Source of the DNA: Actinoplanes sp. SE50/110
GTDB taxonomy: Bacteria; Actinomycetota; Actinomycetes; Mycobacteriales; Micromonosporaceae
NCBI RefSeq assembly: GCF_900119315.1
Contig: NZ_LT827010.1
Location: 8,736,001 to 8,800,000, forward strand
DNA: 64,000 bases
Direction: 5' to 3'
The position numbers were made by a program, and so were the translations under genes. Positions 49,660 to 59,264 of this stretch are shown one piece after another; positions within the stretch are counted from its first letter, which is position 1; every line of letters begins with the position of its first letter. The notes under the pieces are model-generated. The model saw nothing but the letters and a program-made list of their open reading frames with translations. It searched no databases and was not told the origin of the DNA.

Positions 49660-50922
49660 TTGAACCGCTTGCAGCGTGTCCGGGAAAACCTGAGGAAGGC
49701 CTACGACACGGGACGGGAGGCGGCCCGGGTGACCCGCATCGACCGGCCACGACCCGAGCCGGAGCCGGAGGAGGACGACTTCGTCGCGGTCCCGGCCGAG
49801 CCCGCCGTCGTGCACGGCTCCACCACCAGCCTCGACGACGTGGACGTGCCGCACTCGCTGCGGATCGCGGCGGCCTGGAGCTGGCGGCTGATCGTGGTCG
49901 GCCTGGTCGGTTACGCCGGCCTGCGCTTCATCAGCCAGGTCGATGTCGTGGTCATTCCGCTGGCCATCGCGCTGCTGCTGACCGCGCTGCTCGGCCCCGC
50001 GGTCGGCTGGCTGCGCAAACTGCACCTGCCCCGCTCGCTGGCGACCTTCCTGGTGCTGGTGGGCGGCCTGGGCGCGGTCGCCGGCACGCTGACCCTGGTG
50101 GTCAACCAGTTCATCGACGGCCTGCCGCAGCTGACCGAGAAGGCCACCGCCGGCGTCCGGCAGATCCAGGACTGGGCCAAGACCGGCCCGCTGCACCTGT
50201 CCGACAAGCAGGTCGACCGGGCCATCGATTCGGCGCAGAGCTGGGTGAACGACAACACCTCGTCGCTCACCTCCACCGGCATCTCCACCGCCGCCACCGT
50301 CTTCGAGCTGCTCACCGGCCTGCTGCTGGTGCTCTTCTCGACGTTCTTCTTCCTCCGCGACGGCCACAAGATCTGGCGTTTCATCGTCCGGCTGTTCCCG
50401 GTCAGCGCCCGCTGGTCGCTGGCCGACGCCGGCGACGCCTCCTGGGCCACGCTGGGCGCCTACGTCCGCGCGACCGTCCTGGTCGCCTTCATCGACGCGG
50501 TCGGCATCGGCCTGGCCCTGCTGATCCTCGACGTCCAGTTCCCGTTCCCGCTGGCCGCCCTGGTCTTCCTGGGCGCTTTCGTCCCCATCGTCGGCGCCGG
50601 CGTCTCCGGCGCGGTAGCCGTCCTGGTCGCCCTCGTCGGTCAGGGCTGGGTCGTCGCCTTGATCACCCTCGGCGCGGTCATCCTCGTCCAGCAGCTGGAA
50701 GGCCACGTCCTCCAGCCCTTGATCATGGGCCGAGCGGTAGCCATCCACCCCTTGGCCGTCATCATCGGCATCGCCTGCGGCGTGGTCCTGGCCGGCATCA
50801 CCGGCGCCCTGGTAGCGGTCCCCCTGATCGCCGTCCTGAACACCGGAATCCGCCGCCTCTCCCGCCGCCGCCCAGAAATCCCCCCCGACGCCATCGTCGT
50901 CACCGCCGGCCACCCGTCCTGA
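49660..50922 (+). CDS. AI-2E family transporter (UPF0118)
   Basis: This roughly 420-residue membrane protein of the AI-2E family has about eight hydrophobic segments with the family marks VVVIPLAIALLLTALLGPAVGWL, LGAFVPIVGAGVSGAVAVLVAL and LEGHVLQPLIMGRAVAIHPLAVIIGI. Members export signals or act as Na+/H+ exchangers; which applies is unknown. The start is probably TTG 49660, with GAGGGG upstream; ATG 49579 is an alternative. The N-terminus is basic then acidic and cytoplasmic. Confidence 0.85.
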   Translation: MNRLQRVRENLRKAYDTGREAARVTRIDRPRPEPEPEEDDFVAVPAEPAVVHGSTTSLDDVDVPHSLRIAAAWSWRLIVVGLVGYAGLRFISQVDVVVIPLAIALLLTALLGPAVGWLRKLHLPRSLATFLVLVGGLGAVAGTLTLVVNQFIDGLPQLTEKATAGVRQIQDWAKTGPLHLSDKQVDRAIDSAQSWVNDNTSSLTSTGISTAATVFELLTGLLLVLFSTFFFLRDGHKIWRFIVRLFPVSARWSLADAGDASWATLGAYVRATVLVAFIDAVGIGLALLILDVQFPFPLAALVFLGAFVPIVGAGVSGAVAVLVALVGQGWVVALITLGAVILVQQLEGHVLQPLIMGRAVAIHPLAVIIGIACGVVLAGITGALVAVPLIAVLNTGIRRLSRRRPEIPPDAIVVTAGHPS

Positions 50923-51535
50923 CCCACGCCAGCCACAGGACCATTTCCCAGCCACACATCCCCAGGCCACACACCATCCCCCAGCCACACATCCCCAGGC
51001 CACACACCATCCCCCAGCCACAAACCGTCCTCCGGCCACACACCATCCCCGGCCGCCCACCCCACCCGCCGCCCCGCCCCACCTCGCCGTTCGCCACCAC
51101 GACTCGGCGGACCGTTCCTCACCACCCCGGCCGACCTCACCACCGCCCCGCCCGACGAGCACCACGGGCGGCCGCCTCACCACCGCACACCGCGGGCAAC
51201 CTCACCGCCCCAAACCCAGCGCGCCGCCTCACCACCGCACACCGCCTCGGGCCACAACACCGGGCCGCAGAATGCCGTCCTAGCACCACACGCGCCTCGA
51301 GCCGCCCGGAGTCCCTCGCCCGGGCGGGGCGGGGGTTTCGGTGGGCACACGCGGATGTAGCGCCGGAGGGCCGAGCGTTCTGGACGCGTAGCGGCCAGCT
51401 CGGCCCGCAGGTGCCCTCGGCGGGAGCGGCGGTCAGTTATCGGCCGCAGCGCACGACATCAAGCATTTGATCTTGAAGTTGATCTTCAAAGTCGGGCAGG
51501 GAGGGCGCCGCAAGGCAGCGCAGAGGTCGTCCGGG
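50923..51535. other. Long intergenic region with repeats
   Basis: These 613 nt between convergent genes have no recognisable gene. The first part carries a 33-nt tandem repeat (50948-51050), the middle is rich in CCACC runs, and near 51475-51489 TTGAAG-N5-CTTCAA forms a small hairpin. Open frames crossing the region on both strands look like artefacts of high GC content. Confidence 0.6.
50948..51050. repeat. 33-nt tandem repeat downstream of the AI-2E gene
   Basis: Copies at 50948-50980 and 50981-51013 are identical, and a third, diverged and 37 nt long, covers 51014-51050. The core is CCAGCCACA, with CCACACACCATCC at the end of each unit. A partial copy precedes it at 50929. It is likely non-coding and may vary in number. 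Confidence 0.75.
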
Positions 51536-51823
51536 TCACCGGGAAGCGGTCCGGAGGCTCCCGCCGGCCAGGTGTTTGGGGCGACGGAGATTGGCGGCGC
51601 GCAGGCGTGCGGTCAGTTCCCGGGGTGGCACCAGGGTTGCTCCGAGCCAGAGGGCGGCGCGGAAGCGGGCTGCCGGGATGTCGTAGTGATCGCGGTCGAA
51701 GGCGCGGCGTGGGGAGCCCAGCATTTCGGCGAAGGCGTGCAACTCGGCGTAGGAGACGTCGCTGACCAGGTGGGACCAGAGGTGGCCCCGGCCCGGCCAG
51801 CGCGGCTCGTCGACGAGGATCAA
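51536..51823 (-). CDS. DUF4031 domain protein
   Basis: This 95-residue DUF4031 protein begins MILVDEPRWPGRGHLWSHLVSDVSYAELHAFAEMLG, then RRAFDRDHYDIP and PPRELTARLRAANLRRPKH. The family is small, widespread in actinobacteria and of unknown function. Its ATG overlaps the glpD stop (ATGA), so it is translated with glpD. Confidence 0.85.
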   Translation of the reverse strand: MILVDEPRWPGRGHLWSHLVSDVSYAELHAFAEMLGSPRRAFDRDHYDIPAARFRAALWLGATLVPPRELTARLRAANLRRPKHLAGGSLRTASR

Positions 51824-53850
51824 CGTTCGGCTTCGAGAAGGCCGGTCCTGTCAGGGTGGGCAGACCCGCCGGCCTCCGGGCGGGGAGACCCGCCGGCTTC
51901 CAGCTGGGAGGCGGCGGTTTCCGGGTGAGACGCAGCGGTTTCCGGGTGAGACGCAGCGGTTTCCGGGTGAGACGCGGCGGTTTCCGGATGCGAGGCAGCG
52001 GTTTCCGGGTGGGAGGCGGCAGTTTCCGGATGCGGAGACGCGGCGGCTTCCAGGTGGGAAGCGGCGGCGGGAGGGTGTGCGCGGTCTCCCGCCAAACCGC
52101 GGACGTCGGGAGCCCCGACCCGGGCGGCATCGGCGGTCAAATCGTCGGGCATGGTCTGGGATTGGCGTTCGGCGGTGACGCGGGCCAGGTAGTGCTCGAC
52201 CTCGCGGTCGCGGACGGTCTCGTTCCAACCGAGGACGGCGCCCATGATGCGGGCCGTGTGGGCGGCGGATTCGACGCCCCGGTGGGCGGTTTCGAAGGAG
52301 ATGCGGGTGCGGCGGGTGAGGACGTCGTCGAGGTGCAGGGCGCCTTCGGCGAGGGCGGCGTAGGCGACCTCGACGGCCAGGTACTCCGGGGCGCCTTCGA
52401 GGGGGACGGCGAGCGCCGGGTCGGCGGCCATCATGGCGAGCAGGTGGACGGTCAGGGTGCCGTAGCGTTCCAGCAGGTGCTCGATGACGCCGGTGGTGAC
52501 GCCGTGCCGGCGGGCGGTGTCCTGGCGGTCGCGCCAGGCGGCGGCGTAGCCGTCGGCGCCGAGCAGCGGGAGCTGGTCGGTGCGCGACGGGCGGAAGGCG
52601 CCGCCGAGGCGGCGGACGGCCTGGTCGATGACGTCGGCGGCCATCACCCGGTAGGTCGTGTATTTGCCGCCGGCGACCAGCAGCAGGCCGAGCATCGGTT
52701 CGACGACGGCGTGCTCGCGGGACAGTTTCGACGTCGAGTCGGCCTCGCCGGACAGCAGCGGGCGCAGGCCGGCGTAGACGCCCTCGATGTCGTCGGTGGT
52801 CAGCGGCCGGTCGAGAATCGTGTTGACCTGGTCGAGCAGGTAGCTGATGTCGCGGGCGGAGGCGGCCGGATGGGAGCGGTCCAGCTCCCAGTCGGTGTCG
52901 GTGGTGCCGATGATCCAGTGGCCGCCCCAGGGCAGCACGAACAGCACCGAGGTGGCGGTGCGCAGGATCAGGCCGGCCTCGCCGGTGATCGCCGAGCGGG
53001 GCACCACGAGGTGCACCCCCTTGGAGGCGCGGACCCGCAGGCCGGGGCGGACGCCGACGTCGCGCAGCATTTCCGCCATGTCGTCGCTCCACACGCCGGT
53101 GGCGGCGACGACGGTCTTGGCGCGCACCTCGAACTCGGGTGAGCCGGGTGATTCCAGGTCCTTGACCCGGACGCCGACCACCTCGCGGGCCTCCCGGACG
53201 AAGCCGGTGACCCGGGCGCTGGTGACCACTGCGGCGCCCTGGGCGGCGGCGGTGCGGGCCAGGTTGACCACCAGGCGGGCGTCGTCCATCTGGCCGTCGT
53301 AGTAGCGGATCGCGCCGGTGATCTTGTCGGCGCGCAGGCTGGGGAACAGGTGCCGGGCGCCGTCGCGGCTCAGGTGCCGGTGCAGCGGCATGCCGCGGCC
53401 GCCGCCGAGGACGCCGGCGAAGACGTCATACGCCGCGACGCCGAGCCCGTAGTAACCGCGCTGCCAGACCCGTTTGACCGGGTTGGCGGCGGGCAGCGGG
53501 ACGAGGATCGGGACCGGGCGGACCAGATGCGGGGCGAGCCGGGTGGCGAGCAGGCCGCGTTCGGTGAGCGCCTCGTGCACCAGGTGCAGCTCGAGCTGCT
53601 CCAGGTAGCGCAGGCCGCCGTGGATGAGTTTGCTGGACCGGCTGGAGGTGCCGGCGGCGAAGTCCCGGGCCTCGACCAGGGCCACTTTCAGCCCGCGGGA
53701 GGCGGCGTCGACGGCCGCACCGGCGCCGGTGACCCCACCGCCGATCACCAGGACGTCGAACTGTTCGTCGCGGAGCCGCCGCAGGTCGGCGGTGCGGCGG
53801 ATCGGGGAGAGACGGCCGGCCGTGTAGCGGGAGACGGAGGGATCACGCAC
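51820..53850 (-). CDS. glpD: Glycerol-3-phosphate dehydrogenase with heptapeptide-repeat tail
   Basis: This 676-residue FAD enzyme oxidises glycerol-3-phosphate to dihydroxyacetone phosphate at the membrane. FAD binding is DVLVIGGGVTGAGAAVDAASRG; GTSSRSSKLIHGGLRYLEQ, IIGTTDTDWE and the C-terminal DAO domain follow. After about residue 560 comes a non-conserved tail with six HPETAAS heptads. GTG 53850 has TAACCT (minus strand, 53863-53858) 7 nt upstream, so it is leaderless. The tail is unusual; a typical GlpD ends before it. DUF4031 is coupled downstream. Confidence 0.93.
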   Translation of the reverse strand: MRDPSVSRYTAGRLSPIRRTADLRRLRDEQFDVLVIGGGVTGAGAAVDAASRGLKVALVEARDFAAGTSSRSSKLIHGGLRYLEQLELHLVHEALTERGLLATRLAPHLVRPVPILVPLPAANPVKRVWQRGYYGLGVAAYDVFAGVLGGGRGMPLHRHLSRDGARHLFPSLRADKITGAIRYYDGQMDDARLVVNLARTAAAQGAAVVTSARVTGFVREAREVVGVRVKDLESPGSPEFEVRAKTVVAATGVWSDDMAEMLRDVGVRPGLRVRASKGVHLVVPRSAITGEAGLILRTATSVLFVLPWGGHWIIGTTDTDWELDRSHPAASARDISYLLDQVNTILDRPLTTDDIEGVYAGLRPLLSGEADSTSKLSREHAVVEPMLGLLLVAGGKYTTYRVMAADVIDQAVRRLGGAFRPSRTDQLPLLGADGYAAAWRDRQDTARRHGVTTGVIEHLLERYGTLTVHLLAMMAADPALAVPLEGAPEYLAVEVAYAALAEGALHLDDVLTRRTRISFETAHRGVESAAHTARIMGAVLGWNETVRDREVEHYLARVTAERQSQTMPDDLTADAARVGAPDVRGLAGDRAHPPAAASHLEAAASPHPETAASHPETAASHPETAASHPETAASHPETAASHPETAASQLEAGGSPRPEAGGSAHPDRTGLLEAER
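51896..52069. repeat. 21-nt tandem repeats coding the GlpD tail
   Basis: A 21-nt unit starting GTTTCCGGGTG repeats at 51917, 51938 and 51959 almost exactly, then at 51980, 52001 and 52022 with changes. Each codes for HPETAAS on the minus strand. Related GCTTCCAG units lie at each end. Confidence 0.85.
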
Positions 53851-53876
53851 CCGTCCCAGGTTAGCCCTCCCCGGGG

Positions 53877-54329
53877 TCACCCTGGCGGGGGAATGTGGCC
53901 TGCCCCACTCGAGTATCCGCCGAGGAGGTCGAGCATCTCGTCGACCGACGCGGCCGGGTCGGTGACCGGGAACCGCACGTCCCGGATCGTCCCGGCCGGG
54001 TCGATCAGCATGGTGAGGCGTTTGAGGCGGTCGCCGCCACCGGCCCGGAAGGTGGGCAGCCGCAGGGCGGTGGCGAGCCGGCCGTCAGCGTCGGAGAGCA
54101 GCTCGTAAGGCAGAGCGGCGTGTGCCGCGAACGCGCGCAGCTGGTCGGCGCGCTGGGTGCTGACGCCGCGGATCCGGGCGCCGGCGGCGGCGAACCGGTC
54201 GGCCCGCCCGGCGTAGGTGAGGGCTTCCAGGGTGCAGCCGCGGGTGCCGGGGATCTCGGCCCAGCGCGGCGGGTAGCCGTGCGATTCGGGCGCGAACGCG
54301 CCGGGGAAACTGATCTTCGGGGCGTGCAC
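53877..54329 (-). CDS. Peroxiredoxin-like protein, short at the N-terminus
   Basis: This 150-residue thioredoxin-fold protein matches peroxiredoxins: WAEIPGTRGCTLEALTYAGR with the peroxidatic Cys, then GVSTQRADQLRAFAAHAALPYELLSDADGRLATAL and LPTF. It likely reduces peroxides. The first 30-40 residues expected before the YPRTG-like segment are absent, and an in-frame stop lies just upstream, so it could be truncated or use a non-standard start. GTG 54329 is the only start candidate I see. It lies between groEL and glpD. Confidence 0.7.
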   Translation of the reverse strand: MHAPKISFPGAFAPESHGYPPRWAEIPGTRGCTLEALTYAGRADRFAAAGARIRGVSTQRADQLRAFAAHAALPYELLSDADGRLATALRLPTFRAGGGDRLKRLTMLIDPAGTIRDVRFPVTDPAASVDEMLDLLGGYSSGAGHIPPPG

Positions 54330-54401
54330 CGCGATCTCGCCGATGATCTACTGGTGGTCACCGGTACGCGGCCTGCGCGACCTGCCCCTGGAAACAGCGG
54401 A

Positions 54402-54432
54402 ACGGGCGGCCCGCTGAACGCGGCCCGCCCGT
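54402..54432 (-). terminator. Terminator after groEL
   Basis: A 13-bp stem (54402-54414 with 54420-54432) with one mismatch and a 5-nt loop lies 22 nt past the groEL stop, followed on the minus strand by TTCCGCTGTTTCC. Confidence 0.75.
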
Positions 54433-54453
54433 CCCGTCAGGGTTTCACCGGAC

Positions 54454-56076
<1,623 letters not shown>

Positions 56077-56270
56077 ACGGCGTTGTCCTCCTGGACATTC
56101 GCGGGTGAGGGCCGGTCTGACCCGCTCCCGCACACTCTTTGAGGAAGTCTGTGGACGTCACCACCTGGCGATGTGACGTCCTCAGGCCGAGCCGGATAGC
56201 CCGCGACGACCGGTTTCGTGTCGCGGCGCCGATGGCGGCGTCGCGACCGGAACCCCACCGTCCCGACCTG

Positions 56271-56332
56271 CTGGCACTCACACCTCGTGAGTGCCAATCA
56301 CTTGTTTAGCACTCCCGGGTACCGAGTGCAAG
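56271..56332 (-). promoter_or_regulatory. groEL promoter with two CIRCE elements
   Basis: CIRCE 1 spans 56271-56297 (minus strand TTGGCACTC-N9-GAGTGCCAG, 8 of 9 paired). CIRCE 2 spans 56306-56332 (plus strand TTAGCACTC-N9-GAGTGCAAG). Between and inside them TTGCAC (56331-56326) and TAAACA (56308-56303) form a promoter with a 17-nt spacer. HrcA would block it at normal temperature. The two elements are 8 nt apart. Confidence 0.85.
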
Positions 56333-56462
56333 AAACCCCATCTTCCCGCGAAACCCCGGTGCCCGGCCCGCAAACCGACTAAAGATCTTCAACCGCAGGT
56401 GGGAGGGTCCCGTTTGCGGCAACATGCTTGCCGCAACCCGCCGTGGCGAGTACTGAGGACGC

Positions 56463-56969
56463 ATGGAGAGTTGGATGGTGCGCCGGATCACCGCCCGTGA
56501 CGCCGGGCGGATGCGCGCCCTGCGGCTGGAGATGCTGGCCGACAGTCCGCTCGCCTTCCTGGAGACCCTCGCCCAGGCCGCCGCCCGCTCGCACGAGGGT
56601 TACCGGCGGCGGCTGGACATGGCCGCCGACGGGCCGGAGCTCGCCCAGTTCGTCACCGATCCGGGCGACGGGCCGCTGCTCGGGCACGCCGGCGGCACCG
56701 CGATCCCGGACGATCCGCTGGTCACCGTCGTCTTCTCGGTCTACCTGACGCCGGCCGCCCGGGGCGGCAAGATGCTGGCCAGCCTGATCGAGGCGATCGC
56801 CGACTGGTCCACCGCGGCCGGGCGGCACGAGCTGATGCTCGAGGTGGTGACCGGCAACGACCGGGCCGTCCGGGCCTACGAGAAACTCGGCTTCCAGGAC
56901 ACCGGGGTGCGGCTGCCGCACCCGACCGTGCCGGTGCTCACCGAGCTCCAGATGAGACGGCGGCTCTGA
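56463..56969 (+). CDS. GNAT-family N-acetyltransferase
   Basis: This is a 168-residue GNAT protein: VRRITARDAGRMRALRLEMLADSPLAFLETLAQA, VVFSVYLTPAARGGKMLASLIEAIADW where acetyl-CoA binds, and EVVTGNDRAVRAYEKLGFQDTGV. The AF-type start (SPLAFLET) is like many antibiotic or protein acetyltransferases; the substrate is unknown. TTGCCG, 17 nt and TACTGA precede the ATG by 6 nt, a leaderless promoter. The next gene overlaps its stop by 1 nt. Confidence 0.88.
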   Translation: MESWMVRRITARDAGRMRALRLEMLADSPLAFLETLAQAAARSHEGYRRRLDMAADGPELAQFVTDPGDGPLLGHAGGTAIPDDPLVTVVFSVYLTPAARGGKMLASLIEAIADWSTAAGRHELMLEVVTGNDRAVRAYEKLGFQDTGVRLPHPTVPVLTELQMRRRL

Positions 56970-57412
56970 TGGCCGGCCGGTGGCATGTCGCCCGGACGCT
57001 GCTGACCGCGGTGAACGGGACCACCGGCGCCGGGCTGCTGCTGGCCCTGATCACCCGGACGAGGGTCCGCCGCGGGCGCGACGGGGTGCTGATCGCCGAG
57101 GGCTGGCGGTTGCCGATGCCCCCGGCGTCCTGCTTCACGGTCGGCTCGGTGATCATCACGCGGCGCAGCGCCGAGTGGCTGCTCGCCGAGGAGCGGGCCG
57201 CGCTGCTCGCCCACGAGAGCCGGCACGCCGGGCAGTACGCGGTGCTGGGTCCGCTGTTCTGGCCGGCGTACTGGGTCGCTTGTGGGTGGTCGTTCACGGC
57301 GACCGGCTCGTACGGCGTCCGCAACTTCTTCGAGCGTCACGCCGGCCTGAAGGACGGCGGATATCCCGAGGATCTGCCGCTGCGCCCGTGGCTGCAGCGG
57401 CTGAAGCGGTAG
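56969..57412 (+). CDS. Small hypothetical protein with HExxH motif
   Basis: This 147-residue protein has AALLAHESRHAGQYAVLGPLFWPAYWVA: HESRH matches the HExxH zinc-binding motif of metallopeptidases, and hydrophobic segments follow. No known family was placed. It is coupled to the acetyltransferase by TGATG. It might be a small membrane-associated protease, or the motif may be a chance match; the residues beyond the motif do not settle it. Confidence 0.6.
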   Translation: MAGRWHVARTLLTAVNGTTGAGLLLALITRTRVRRGRDGVLIAEGWRLPMPPASCFTVGSVIITRRSAEWLLAEERAALLAHESRHAGQYAVLGPLFWPAYWVACGWSFTATGSYGVRNFFERHAGLKDGGYPEDLPLRPWLQRLKR

Positions 57413-57628
57413 TTGGTCGGGAGGACGGACGCACAGCGCCTCCGGCACGTGGCCATTGGGTCAGCGCTGGGTCGTTGGGACCCTCGGAGATTGTCGCCAA
57501 GCTCAGGTGAGGGGCCTCGTACGGCGTCGCGTCCTCCCGCGAGAAGCATTTTGTCGATCCGGAGATCGGCGCGCAAGTCCTCCGCGGTAGGAATTCTCGA
57601 CAACCGGCAGATAGCCGGTCACCCAGAG

Positions 57629-58912
57629 TCATCCCAGCAGGCCGGCCTCGCGAGCACCGCGCAGCGACGGCTTGATCCGGTGGGTCGGGCCGGCCGTGCC
57701 GACGATCGCGTCCAGCGTCTTCAGGCCCTCGCCGGTGTTGTAGACGACGGTCTCCCGGGTCGGGTCCAGCCTGCCGCTCTCCACCAGCTTCTTGAGCACC
57801 GCGACGGTGGTGCCGCCGGCCGTCTCGGCGAACACGCCGGTGGTGCGGGCCAGCAGGCTGATCCCGGCGCGGATCTCGTCGTCGTCCGCGTAGTCCATCC
57901 AGCCACCGGTGCGGCGGACCGCCTCGATCGCGTACGGCCCGGCCGCCGGGTCGCCGATGTTCAGTGACTTGGCGATCCCGGTCGGCTTCACCGGGGTGAT
58001 CACGTCGGTGTCGCCGTGCAGCGCCACCGCGATCGGGTTGCAGCCCTGAGACTGGGCGCCGAACACCCTCCAGCCGCCCTCCGGCGCCTCGGCGAGTCCG
58101 ATCTCGACCAGCTCGCTGAACGCCTTGTCCACCTTGGTGAGCAGCTCGCCGGAGGCCATCGGGATGACCACCTGGGCCGGGATCCGCCAGCCGAGCTGCT
58201 CGGCCACCTCGTAGCCCAGCGTCTTGGAGCCCTCGGCGTAGAACGGGCGCACGTTCACGTTGACGAACGCGGTGTCCTCGAACTCGTCGGTCTCGACCAG
58301 CTCGCTGCACAGCCGGTTCACGTCGTCGTAGGAGCCGTCGATGGCGACCAGGTCACCGCCGTAGATCGCGCTCATCACGACCTTGCCCTGCTCCAGGTCG
58401 CCCGGGATGAAGACGATGCTGGGCACGCCGGCCCGGGCCGCGTGGGCGGCGACCGAGTTGGCCAGGTTGCCGGTCGAGGCGCAGGAGAACCGGGTGAAGC
58501 CCAGCTCCTTGGCGGCGGTCAGGGCCACCGAGACGACCCGGTCCTTGAACGAGTGGGTCGGGTTCTGCGAGTCGTCCTTGACCCAGAGCGGCGCGGTGAT
58601 GCCCAGCTCGGCGGCCAGCTGCGGGGCGCTGACCAGCGGAGTCAGGCCGGGGTCGAGGGTCACCCGGGTGGCCGGGTCCTGGCCGGCCGGCAGCAGCGCT
58701 GCGTAACGCCAGATGTTCTGCGGACCCGCCTCGATCTCGGCCCGGGTCACCCGCGCGAGAGCCGCCTCGTCGTAGGCCACCTCGAGCGGGCCGAAACACT
58801 CGTAACAGGCGTGCTGCGCGGCCAGCGGGTACTGCGCGCCGCAGGCACGGCAGACGAGGCCGCGGGCGGGCGAGGTGGAGATGGCAGCGGGTGCACTGAC
58901 GGTAGACGTCAT
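57629..58912 (-). CDS. thrC: Threonine synthase-like PLP enzyme with N-terminal zinc ribbon
   Basis: This 427-residue fold-type II PLP enzyme has an N-terminal ribbon with CRACG and CYECFG (two Cys pairs), then the PLP Lys in NPTHSFKDRVVSVAL, ASTGNLANSVAAHAA and the Gly-rich phosphate loop. It is the longer form of threonine synthase; the classic actinobacterial ThrC is shorter and lies with hom and thrB. It converts O-phosphohomoserine to threonine in that assignment. A SAM-I riboswitch directly before the gene links it to methionine metabolism, so another use of phosphohomoserine is possible. Confidence 0.85.
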   Translation of the reverse strand: MTSTVSAPAAISTSPARGLVCRACGAQYPLAAQHACYECFGPLEVAYDEAALARVTRAEIEAGPQNIWRYAALLPAGQDPATRVTLDPGLTPLVSAPQLAAELGITAPLWVKDDSQNPTHSFKDRVVSVALTAAKELGFTRFSCASTGNLANSVAAHAARAGVPSIVFIPGDLEQGKVVMSAIYGGDLVAIDGSYDDVNRLCSELVETDEFEDTAFVNVNVRPFYAEGSKTLGYEVAEQLGWRIPAQVVIPMASGELLTKVDKAFSELVEIGLAEAPEGGWRVFGAQSQGCNPIAVALHGDTDVITPVKPTGIAKSLNIGDPAAGPYAIEAVRRTGGWMDYADDDEIRAGISLLARTTGVFAETAGGTTVAVLKKLVESGRLDPTRETVVYNTGEGLKTLDAIVGTAGPTHRIKPSLRGAREAGLLG

Positions 58913-59264
58913 CGAGGCGTTCCTCTCATCTTTCCCCGGCGGCGACCTGCCGCGGAGGACGGAATTAGCACCTGCCGCATCACGAAAGCGGTGGTTGCCG
59001 GGGCTTCATCGGGCCGTTCCCTCTGCCCCTCTGGATGAGGTATTCAGTTGTTTCCCCGAGCTTACGACGAGATGCACGAATAACCCCAGCGAGTTCCCGA
59101 GGTGTGAGCGACCTCCTGATCGGCGCACGGTAAGAAGACCTTTGAAGATCTTCATGGCGTGCGCTGCGGCCGATGACTGACCGCCGCTCCCGCCGCTCCC
59201 GGGCACGACGATCTTGGCCGCTGGCGCGGCCAGAACAGATCGCCGCACCCTACGATCCGTGGAC
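58913..59264. other. Intergenic region holding the riboswitch
   Basis: Beyond the riboswitch and its promoter this 352-nt spacer holds only short inverted repeats, such as GAAGATCTTC near 59143-59152, and no gene. Confidence 0.6.
58924..59040 (-). ncRNA. SAM-I (S-box) riboswitch upstream of the threonine synthase-like gene
   Basis: The minus strand carries nearly all conserved S-box segments in order: CTCATCCAGAG, GAGGGA, GGCCCGATGAAGCC, CGGCAACC, GGTGCTAATTCC and GAAAGATGAG. The outer stem P1 is CTCATC with GATGAG. The 3' side of P1 runs into GAGAGGA, which is the ribosome site 11 nt from the ATG, so SAM binding would hide it. A -10 candidate TAAGCT lies at 59064-59059. Confidence 0.93.

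Noticed and set aside
50640..51183. Minus-strand frames with VWPGD / VCGLGMCGW repeats
   Set aside because: The repeats are translations of the 33-nt DNA repeat; no start signal or homology was seen.
58875..59180. Plus-strand small frame over the SAM riboswitch
   Set aside because: It covers the conserved S-box on the other strand, which explains the sequence better; no ribosome site or known motif.
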